Shown: one piece after another, positions 7,266 to 12,691 of the stretch
How positions within the stretch are numbered: the stretch's first letter is position 1
Layout: the number at the start of each line of letters is the position of its first letter
Assembly: GCA_012839145.1 (NCBI GenBank)
Contig: DUNY01000031.1
Location: 1 to 12,691 of the forward strand
Length of the DNA: 12,691 nt
Origin: Thermoanaerobacterales bacterium
GTDB taxonomy: Bacteria > Bacillota > Thermosediminibacteria > Thermosediminibacterales > Tepidanaerobacteraceae
Direction of reading: 5' to 3'
Program-made: the position numbers and the translations under genes
Notes under the pieces: model-generated
Databases searched by the model: none
What the model saw: the letters and a program-made list of their open reading frames with translations, nothing else
Told to the model about the DNA's origin: nothing

Positions 7266-7346
7266 TTGACAGCCCTCCCTCTAACATGAAATATTCTTCT
7301 ATATACCTAAACTAAAGACTTGCTCATATTACTACTTGCCTTTATT

Positions 7347-8333
7347 TCAAATCCCTAACAGTTTGGCGGCATTTTTACCCAGTATGGATTTTTGCTTTTC
7401 TAAAGAGCCTCCCATGCTCTCTATGAAATCAACGGGGCTTGTTTCTCCCATGTCAAAGGGGTAATCCGTTCCCATCACTACATGATCGATACCGGCAAAT
7501 TTGACAAGGTAACCCAGTGCATCCGAATCAAAGAGTATACTGTCGAAATATAATTGGTTAAGATAGGATCTGGGAGATTTGGCGTCATTGATTTTAGGCT
7601 CATTACGAACTTTATATCCATGTTCCAAACGACCGAATTGATATGGAAAATACCCTCCTCCATGGACAATGCACACTTTTAAATTAGGACATTTTTCCAA
7701 AACTCCGCCAAAGATAAGGCTTGCTGCAGCAACTACCGAATCCAGCGGGTTGCCAATAAGATTAGTGAGATAGTACTTACCAAGTGCTCCTTTTGCACCT
7801 ACATAATAGGGGTGTAAAGTAACTAATACACCAAGTTCACTACATGCTTTGAAAAAAGGGAGGAATTGCGGGTCATCCAGTTGTTTACCCTCAATATTTG
7901 AGCCGATTTGCACCGACTTAAACCCCAAATCATTTACACAGCGTTTCAGTTCATTTACCGCTAAGTCCGTATCCTGCATGGGGATTGTTCCCATGCCGGC
8001 AAACCTATCAGGATAGGTGTCAACCACTTCCTTGATGCTGTTATTTATAAGAGCAGCCACTTTTAGTGCAAGTTCACTGTTTACCCAATAGTAAAACAGT
8101 GGTGGGGCACTGGACAGGACAGCTATATCGATTCTGGCCTTATCCATGTCTTTTATCCTGTAATCAGGATCGAAAAATCCTTTTAACAATGGATATACAT
8201 AACCTTGGTCATGATGCATAAACTCATTTCCCGACAAATCCTTCTCTATTTTGACCTGTAATGATGGATCGCCTTTTCTGGCCATTTGTATAAATTTTTC
8301 AGGAATAAAATGTGAATGTATGTCTATGTTCAT
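7347..8333 (-). CDS. ACMSD/OMA-hydratase-type amidohydrolase (amidohydrolase_2 family)
   Basis: This 328-residue TIM-barrel metal enzyme starts MNIDIHSHFIPEKF, with ligands His6-x-His8. Further ligands are His174 in VLVTLHPYYVG, His224 in KVCIVHGGGYFPYQFGRLEHGY, and Asp290 in VVMGTDYPFDMGE. The segment LIGNPLDSVVAAASLIFGGVLEKCPNLKVC is characteristic of the amino-carboxymuconate-semialdehyde decarboxylase group. That group also holds resorcylate and 5-carboxyvanillate decarboxylases and the 4-oxalomesaconate hydratase LigJ, so decarboxylation or hydration of an unsaturated acid is the likely reaction. The upstream stop TGA (8337-8335) and this ATG (8333-8331) are one base apart, and the ribosome site GGAGGT (8342-8347) lies inside the upstream coding region. 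The two proteins are therefore probably made in a coupled way. Substrate unknown. Confidence 0.9.
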   Translation of the reverse strand: MNIDIHSHFIPEKFIQMARKGDPSLQVKIEKDLSGNEFMHHDQGYVYPLLKGFFDPDYRIKDMDKARIDIAVLSSAPPLFYYWVNSELALKVAALINNSIKEVVDTYPDRFAGMGTIPMQDTDLAVNELKRCVNDLGFKSVQIGSNIEGKQLDDPQFLPFFKACSELGVLVTLHPYYVGAKGALGKYYLTNLIGNPLDSVVAAASLIFGGVLEKCPNLKVCIVHGGGYFPYQFGRLEHGYKVRNEPKINDAKSPRSYLNQLYFDSILFDSDALGYLVKFAGIDHVVMGTDYPFDMGETSPVDFIESMGGSLEKQKSILGKNAAKLLGI

Positions 8334-8334
8334 A

Positions 8335-9960
8335 TCACTTCACCTCCGTCAATATTTGATACATATATGGTTTCCGGTCTGTAAGAACATTTGTACCGGG
8401 TACCACCTGTTTGTAATTTGCCAGACCCATTTCCAATTGAGCTGATATGACCTGTTCACCCGAAGTAAAGGCTGATGTTATAACATCTCCATAGGGGTTT
8501 GCTATAAGACTCAATCCACATCTGTCATTACCGCAAGTATTGGATGCCATGATAAATATTCGATTTTCAGCAGCCCTTGTACGGGAAAAGAGTTGATGAT
8601 AATCTGAGCTAAAATCCATTTGCCAAACTAATAAATCCGCACCGGAAAGCATTAGCGCTCTAGGAACCTCAGGCAACAGGCCTTCATACCCCATCATTAT
8701 CCCGATGTTACCAAAGGGTGTGGAAAATACCGAAAGTTCCTTATTCCCCGGCGTGAAGACATCCTTTTCTTCTTCAGATAAATGAACCTTTTTATATATT
8801 GCCGGCGGTTTTTTTGGGGTGCATAGAACAGAAACCTTGTATAATTTTTGCTTCTCTTCAAGAGCTGCTGATGTTATAATTGAAATATTATTGTCGTTGG
8901 CCAAGGCCTGGACTTTGTCTACAATATACAAAAAACATCCTTTTTCATAAGTACAGTGCATATCGGGAAATACCAACAGATGTGAACCTTGATTATGGAG
9001 CCATTTAGAATACTTTTCTACTTTGGAAATATACTCATTAAGGCTGTTCGAAATGTCAAGTTGGACGACACTTGCATAAGTGGCTGTGTAGTCTGTAATA
9101 CCTTCATTTATTGAGCACACAGGGTTTTCTTTCTCAGAGCTTAAGATGCTATAAGCTTCAGGCACCCTGTCTTTTATACAATCAAACTCTGAATCGACTC
9201 TTTTATTTTCAGATTGAGTAAGATCCATTTTACCGAAAATTATTTGTTCATGGTCGGATGATGCTACGGCCAGTTCGAAGCCTGTGGGGGATATAAAGCA
9301 GCTTTTACCGCAATAAAGTATTGAATCTGCCTCCATACCTACTTTATTTGCAATGACGAACCAAACTTTGTTTTCAACCGCTCGGGTTGGCAGCATATAT
9401 TCATATTGTGGGTTGGAGAGCTGTTCCGAGCTGCTTCCGGTTGCAGTAAGATTGGTTAAATCTATAATTAGTTGTGCTCCTTTTAAAGCCAAAACCCTTG
9501 CGATTTCCGGTTGTCTTCCGTCGCCACATAAAATGATACCTATCCGACCGATTGGAGTGTCAAAAACCTCCAGTTCATCTCCCGGAGCAAACCATTTTGA
9601 ATCAAAATGCCATAAAAATGATTTGCGAGCAACTCCGATTATCTGGCCTTCCGGTCCCAGTAAATAGCCGGAATTGTAATATTTGCCTTCTATTTGTTCG
9701 GCCAATCCCACGGCAATGTACACCCCATGTTCTTTGGCCTTGCTTTTAAACATCAATAAAGCTTCAGAAGTATTTGAAAGTGTTTTTGTTACATCATTCA
9801 TACCAATAAAGTATCCTGGATATACGCATCCGGGGAGTACTACTAATTGAGGTTGTTCTTTTATAGCTTCGTCAATTTTATCAAGAGCATTTTTCATTGC
9901 TTTATCTGACTGTGTTACATCATATGCTGCTAATTGAATGCAAGCTGCTTTTATTTTCAC
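8335..9960 (-). CDS. Tandem-domain nitrilase-superfamily protein with complementary catalytic losses
   Basis: I choose the GTG at 9960 (541 residues): AAGGAGG at 9967-9973 lies 6 bases before it, while an ATG nine codons upstream would put that site inside the gene. Two carbon-nitrogen hydrolase domains are visible, about residues 1-255 and 295-541. Domain 1 has Lys113 (GVARKSFLWHF) and Cys145 (IGIILCGDGRQPEIARVLALKGA), but where the catalytic Glu belongs it reads VVLPGCVYPGY, giving Gly44 (codon GGA, 9831-9829). Domain 2 has Asp333 in LLVFPDM where Glu is usual and Lys391 in AIYKKVHL. At the nucleophile position it reads IGIMMGYEGLLPEV, giving Gly424 (GGG, 8691-8689). Neither domain has an intact Glu-Lys-Cys triad, although the frame is open throughout and both folds look conserved. 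It may be altered in chemistry, or a binding or partner protein. It is the first gene after the regulator and presumably opens the catabolic operon. Confidence 0.9.
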   Translation of the reverse strand: MKIKAACIQLAAYDVTQSDKAMKNALDKIDEAIKEQPQLVVLPGCVYPGYFIGMNDVTKTLSNTSEALLMFKSKAKEHGVYIAVGLAEQIEGKYYNSGYLLGPEGQIIGVARKSFLWHFDSKWFAPGDELEVFDTPIGRIGIILCGDGRQPEIARVLALKGAQLIIDLTNLTATGSSSEQLSNPQYEYMLPTRAVENKVWFVIANKVGMEADSILYCGKSCFISPTGFELAVASSDHEQIIFGKMDLTQSENKRVDSEFDCIKDRVPEAYSILSSEKENPVCSINEGITDYTATYASVVQLDISNSLNEYISKVEKYSKWLHNQGSHLLVFPDMHCTYEKGCFLYIVDKVQALANDNNISIITSAALEEKQKLYKVSVLCTPKKPPAIYKKVHLSEEEKDVFTPGNKELSVFSTPFGNIGIMMGYEGLLPEVPRALMLSGADLLVWQMDFSSDYHQLFSRTRAAENRIFIMASNTCGNDRCGLSLIANPYGDVITSAFTSGEQVISAQLEMGLANYKQVVPGTNVLTDRKPYMYQILTEVK

Positions 9961-9966
9961 CTTTTG

Positions 9967-9973
9967 CCTCCTT
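9967..9973 (-). promoter_or_regulatory. Ribosome binding site deciding the GTG start of the tandem nitrilase gene
   Basis: The minus strand reads AAGGAGG, 6 bases ahead of GTG (9960-9958). The alternative ATG at 9987 has no comparable site and would translate this sequence as Ser-Arg-Arg. Confidence 0.8.
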
Positions 9974-10152
9974 GATAACAACAACATCTAATAGTATGAT
10001 GTATTTTTTATCTATTCGCTCAATACTACTTTATTGTCAATATTTTACAATGTTTGACTGCTTTCTCATTTTTCTAAATACCTTTATATTTGTTTGTATA
10101 GTAATCTTAATAAATACTTAATATATTACTTCTATTTCTTCAGTATATTACC

Positions 10153-10198
10153 TTTGTAGAGGTCACATGAAGTTAAGTGTGTTTTTTTGTGGGTCACA
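10153..10198. repeat. Pair of direct repeats TTTGT(N1-3)GGTCACA, candidate activator sites
   Basis: GGTCACA occurs at 10161-10167 and 10192-10198, each preceded by TTTGT (10153-10157 and 10186-10190) with 3 and 1 intervening bases. The GGTCACA copies are 31 bases apart, close to three helical turns, so a protein could occupy both on one face. They lie about 200 bases upstream of the tandem nitrilase start, just after the PucR-type gene. A role in activation by that regulator is inference. Confidence 0.4.
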
Positions 10199-10207
10199 CA
10201 CAAGGTA

Positions 10208-11863
10208 CTACTTTGTATTTTCCAAAATTTTCAAAGCCAGATAAAGGTTAAATCTGGTCTCCGCCTGAGAAAGGTCTACATCCAGAAGTTCTTTTATCTT
10301 ATTTAAACGATATGAAACTGTGTTGACATGAAGGAACATTTTTCTAGCTACATCAGCTTGATTTCCATTGCTTATTAAGAAATTTTCAAGAGTCTCAATT
10401 AAATCCACTTTGTTTTCCTTTTGGTACTCTATCAGCTTTCCAATGGTGTCTTGACAATAAGCTTCCAACACCGAACGATCTTTAACCATTGAAAGCAGTC
10501 TGTAGCAACCCATCTCGGCAAAACATACAACTTGTCCATAAGAGGGGAACTTTTTTGCGGTATTTACGGCTTCAAGAGCTTCCGAATAGCTTTTCTTTAT
10601 ATCTTTTATTTTTTCATAAGGATTGCCTATTCCGATTATGGATTTATACCCGAAAAGATTTTGTTCCAGTGCTTTAACAATGTTTATTGATATATCCTTG
10701 ACTTTTTTTATAAACTCCGTGTTTTTATTGTTATCTGAATGTAAAAATATGACCAGGTCATCTTGACGCGGTATGGTAAAAGCCTTTGGGTCCAGTTGTT
10801 GAACCATATGGTGGATTGTTTTTGTCAAAAACGTATCTATTAAATGTATAGGGTTTTCTTCCTGCTTATAAACTCGAATAATTATTGCAGTTAACAGTCC
10901 ACTAAGATCAAATCCCTGAGCAGCAGCTTTTTGCTTGACTTCTTCTTCGTTACCTTCTTCAAGTAAAGTACGTAAGAAATCTGCTTTCAGTCTTCCCTCT
11001 GCCTCAAAGGAGGCTTTTTTCTTTAAGAGCTCCAGTGCAATGACTGTAGAGCCGTGTTCCATAGCAATATAATCCTTATCTGTTACAATTCCGTTTTTCT
11101 CTATAACAGAGAAATACCCATACAGTTCTTGTCCCGCAATGATTGGAAAAATATATTGTTTATACTCTTTCCCGTCTATAAACAAAGGTATCTCAGCGTA
11201 ACTGCTTTTATGATTCATCTTAATCTTATTTTCTTTCTGTAATACTTTTAGTTGTTTTATATAATCCGGGGATAGTCGGTGATTCAGTATGTTTCTGTCA
11301 TTTTCATCCGTATCGCTTACGGTCAAAAGATTAAACCATCTGTCCTCGATAATTACTGGATTATTTACTATATCACTGACAGTCCTGGCTATCTTATCCA
11401 TTCCTTTTGAATCCAAAACCAATTTAGTAAGCCTTCTGTGGATTTCTTCAGAACGCTTTACCAGCGCAGATGCACGATCCAATATCAAATTCATGACTCC
11501 TTCTATTATTACCGGCCAAGTAATTTTGGGCGGTAGTTCAATAATGGGAAAAGATAATTCATCGCCAATCTGCTTTATAACCTCAGGTATGTTACCAATA
11601 AATCTTGCAGGCTTTATTGCTAAAGCAACAGCTCCATGATACACCAAACCTTGCACCCACTTCTTTTGGGCTAAAGGATCTTCTTTGATATAATAAGCCG
11701 TTGTTACTACTAATTCACCACCATTAAGCCAATCCATGGCATCAGGTACTTCAGCCACGGTAACAGTTTTTACTGTATTGTCTAAGCCTGACTTACCTGC
11801 AACAACTCTGCTCCCTTCAAAGCCATGGGTTGTGAGGGCTTCCTTTACTGTTATCCCAGTCAA
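10208..11863 (-). CDS. PucR/CdaR-type transcriptional regulator
   Basis: The 551-residue protein has the architecture of purine-catabolism (PucR) regulators. An N-terminal PucR domain spans about 1-125 (MTGITVKEAL, VTVAEVPDAMDWLNGGELVVTTA, GAVALAIKPARF). A central GAF/GGDEF-like sensory region covers about 130-460, and the C-terminal helix-turn-helix about 490-548 (ENFLISNGNQADVARKMFLHVNTVSYRLNKIKELL). The start is the TTG at 11863-11861, backed by AAAGGAG at 11872-11878, 8 bases upstream; a nearby ATG at 11870 is out of frame. Members usually sense a catabolite and activate the adjacent operon. The gene lies upstream of, and co-directional with, the hydrolase/TRAP genes, so it is the obvious candidate for their control. 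No terminator is evident after its stop, so read-through into the operon is possible. The family name does not prove a purine substrate. Confidence 0.93.
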   Translation of the reverse strand: MTGITVKEALTTHGFEGSRVVAGKSGLDNTVKTVTVAEVPDAMDWLNGGELVVTTAYYIKEDPLAQKKWVQGLVYHGAVALAIKPARFIGNIPEVIKQIGDELSFPIIELPPKITWPVIIEGVMNLILDRASALVKRSEEIHRRLTKLVLDSKGMDKIARTVSDIVNNPVIIEDRWFNLLTVSDTDENDRNILNHRLSPDYIKQLKVLQKENKIKMNHKSSYAEIPLFIDGKEYKQYIFPIIAGQELYGYFSVIEKNGIVTDKDYIAMEHGSTVIALELLKKKASFEAEGRLKADFLRTLLEEGNEEEVKQKAAAQGFDLSGLLTAIIIRVYKQEENPIHLIDTFLTKTIHHMVQQLDPKAFTIPRQDDLVIFLHSDNNKNTEFIKKVKDISINIVKALEQNLFGYKSIIGIGNPYEKIKDIKKSYSEALEAVNTAKKFPSYGQVVCFAEMGCYRLLSMVKDRSVLEAYCQDTIGKLIEYQKENKVDLIETLENFLISNGNQADVARKMFLHVNTVSYRLNKIKELLDVDLSQAETRFNLYLALKILENTK

Positions 11864-11871
11864 GTCTCATT

Positions 11872-11878
11872 CTCCTTT
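11872..11878 (-). promoter_or_regulatory. Ribosome binding site for the TTG start of the PucR-type regulator
   Basis: The minus strand reads AAAGGAG, 8 bases before TTG (11863-11861). The ATG at 11870-11868 is too close to the site and in another frame. Just upstream lies GAATTTT-AC-AAAATTC (11883-11898 in plus orientation), an AT-rich inverted repeat of 7-bp arms that could be a weak operator. Confidence 0.7.
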
Positions 11879-12008
11879 CTTTGAATTTTACAAAATTCTA
11901 AAAGAGCTTTGCGTTTACTATCTAGAAACGATGTTTCAACCATTAGATTAATGTGTAATTGCATAAAACGATTATCATAAGGTTGTCACCTTTTTTATCC
12001 GCACCATC

Positions 12009-12032
12009 TATTATCTTTAATTATGGATAATA
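12009..12032. promoter_or_regulatory. AT-rich dyad TATTATC-N10-GATAATA overlapping the candidate regulator promoter
   Basis: The 7-base arms at 12009-12015 and 12026-12032 are exact reverse complements. The right-hand arm covers the predicted -10 box at 12027-12032. An element here could serve repression or autoregulation of the PucR-type gene. The surroundings are very AT-rich, so chance is a real alternative. Confidence 0.3.
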
Positions 12033-12054
12033 AAAAAGAGGTAAAGACTTTGAA
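12027..12054 (-). promoter_or_regulatory. Candidate promoter for the PucR-type regulator
   Basis: On the minus strand TTCAAA (12054-12049, four of six matches) and TATTAT (12032-12027, five of six) are separated by 16 bases. The site is about 165 bases before the TTG start and about 90 bases after the upstream asparaginase-like stop. It is the best match in the 277-base spacer but not strong. Confidence 0.35.
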
Positions 12055-12140
12055 CTGCTTTCCCTCATAAATTTAGTTTAATTATCTTAGTTTACATTCA
12101 AATCTCATATTAAACAATGTATATATCTTCCTACAAATTG

Positions 12141-12691
12141 TTACAGATGTACGCAGCCCATCATCAGTCTCACCAAAGCCGCTTCCCGGGTTATGTCACC
12201 GGTGGAAATGGCTCCGGCTTCCAGCGCTTTTTTGCCCACTTCGTACCGGGCTAGGTCTACACCCTCAAAGGGCACCTGAGTGGTAACCGCCACGGTGATT
12301 CCTGATGAAATCAGTTCTTCGATTGCCGGAATGAGATTTCTGGGCTTGCGAAAAGAAACCCCTCCGGCGCCATAACTTTCAATCAGAACGGAATGGTATC
12401 CCTTATCCCTAGCATAGAGCAGTACATCAGGATTGATGCCGGGATAGAGTTTTATTAACAGCACACCGGGGTTTATACTGTCATAGAGAATTGCCGGTTT
12501 TTCTTTAATAGAGCAATTATCTGTTGTACATTCGCAGGGTTTTGCCGCTAAGTTTTCACTGCCAATTTTTGTGAGTAACTTCTTCCATATCTTCTTTAAC
12601 CTTGACCTTTCTTTTTCTAAAATCTCTAAATCCCATTTGATATAACATTCCTGCGCCATTTCAGACACATATAAGTTATGGCCGACAGAAA
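12141..12691 (-). CDS. C-terminal part of a type I L-asparaginase-like protein, 5' end beyond the window
   Basis: The frame is open to the right edge, so the gene is taken as partial; a GTG at 12668 could start a 175-residue product but I see no convincing ribosome site. The C-terminal asparaginase domain is recognisable in INPGVLLIKLYPGINPDVL (a run of family type), SVLIESYGAGGVSF, ITVAVTTQVPFEGVDLARYEVG, and the ending ISTGDITREAALVRLMM. Residues before it (about 20-60 from the GTG) are charged and helical-looking (LEILEKERSRLKKIWKKLLTKIG) with a Cys-x-Cys (CEC) and another Cys. They do not show the G-R-x-x-K-x-x-T...F-x-S-P-N pattern that precedes this domain in ordinary AnsA proteins. The catalytic N-terminal domain is not in view. 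The gene is noticeably GC-richer than its neighbours (35 of 60 bases at 12181-12240). Its link to the catabolic cluster is uncertain. Confidence 0.75.
   Translation of the reverse strand, partial: SVGHNLYVSEMAQECYIKWDLEILEKERSRLKKIWKKLLTKIGSENLAAKPCECTTDNCSIKEKPAILYDSINPGVLLIKLYPGINPDVLLYARDKGYHSVLIESYGAGGVSFRKPRNLIPAIEELISSGITVAVTTQVPFEGVDLARYEVGKKALEAGAISTGDITREAALVRLMMGCVHL

Noticed and set aside
7554..7561. TTGGTTAA resembling the core of the B. subtilis PucR box; another copy at 9452-9459
   Set aside because: Both lie within coding sequence of conserved proteins, lack the preceding C of the box as I recall it, and are far from any plausible promoter.
10035..10040. Perfect TTGACA on the minus strand upstream of the tandem nitrilase gene
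   Set aside because: No acceptable -10 box occurs 16-19 bases downstream (best are GAATAG/AATAGA), so I did not list a promoter, although an activator-dependent one cannot be excluded.
10177..10199. GTGTG...CACAC inverted repeat just after the regulator stop, considered as a terminator
   Set aside because: Arms are 5 bp with a 13-base loop and no U-run follows on the transcribed strand.
6871..11639. Other plus-strand open frames (for example 6871-7197, 9353-9667, 11289-11639)
   Set aside because: Each is a complement shadow of a clearly recognised minus-strand gene and shows no family motif or ribosome site.
1..12691. CRISPR arrays, tRNA/rRNA genes, insertion sequences, attachment sites
   Set aside because: No regularly spaced repeats, cloverleaf or rRNA segments, transposase motifs or terminal inverted repeats were seen.

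Overview
The window is AT-rich DNA from what looks like a low-GC Gram-positive bacterium, probably an anaerobic member of the Clostridia/Peptococcaceae type. The reasons are strong AGGAGG-type Shine-Dalgarno sites, use of TTG and GTG starts, a Gram-positive style lipoprotein substrate-binding protein, and a PucR-type regulator. Every supportable gene lies on the minus strand, so transcription runs from high to low coordinates; the plus-strand open frames are shadows. The organism assignment is an inference.

In order of transcription: the C-terminal part of a type I asparaginase-like protein enters from the right edge (12141 to beyond 12691) and is more GC-rich than its neighbours. After a 277-base spacer with a candidate promoter and dyad comes a PucR/CdaR-type regulator (10208-11863). 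After a 247-base spacer with direct repeats comes a catabolic block: a 541-residue protein with two nitrilase-superfamily domains (8335-9960), an ACMSD/OMA-hydratase-type amidohydrolase (7347-8333), a true-nitrilase-type enzyme (6192-7265), an allantoinase/dihydropyrimidinase-like cyclic amidohydrolase (4677-6035), a third nitrilase-superfamily hydrolase (3700-4533), two FAH-family paralogues overlapping by 4 bases (2548-3561 and 1547-2551), and a TRAP transporter (DctP lipoprotein 458-1519, DctQ from 377 off the left edge). The large TRAP permease DctM is expected just outside.

The genes read as one import-and-degrade unit. TRAP brings in a carboxylate; the cyclic amidohydrolase could open a ring C-N bond; nitrilase-family enzymes could release ammonia from nitrile, amide or carbamoyl groups; the ACMSD-like protein could decarboxylate or hydrate; the FAH proteins could isomerise, decarboxylate or cleave the carbon chain. 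No oxidoreductase, oxygenase, CoA ligase or cofactor-dependent enzyme is visible. The set therefore looks like a purely hydrolytic/lytic route for a nitrogen-containing, perhaps cyclic, organic acid. The substrate cannot be named from sequence.

The most unusual features are catalytic-residue losses. The tandem nitrilase protein lacks the catalytic Glu in domain 1 and the catalytic Cys in domain 2. One of the two FAH paralogues keeps the metal ligands but lacks the His/Glu/Lys catalytic set present in its partner. The 277-residue nitrilase has Arg where the catalytic Lys normally sits. A near-consensus internal promoter followed by a perfect 14-base palindrome precedes the cyclic amidohydrolase, and a 16-bp perfect hairpin separates dctP from dctQ.
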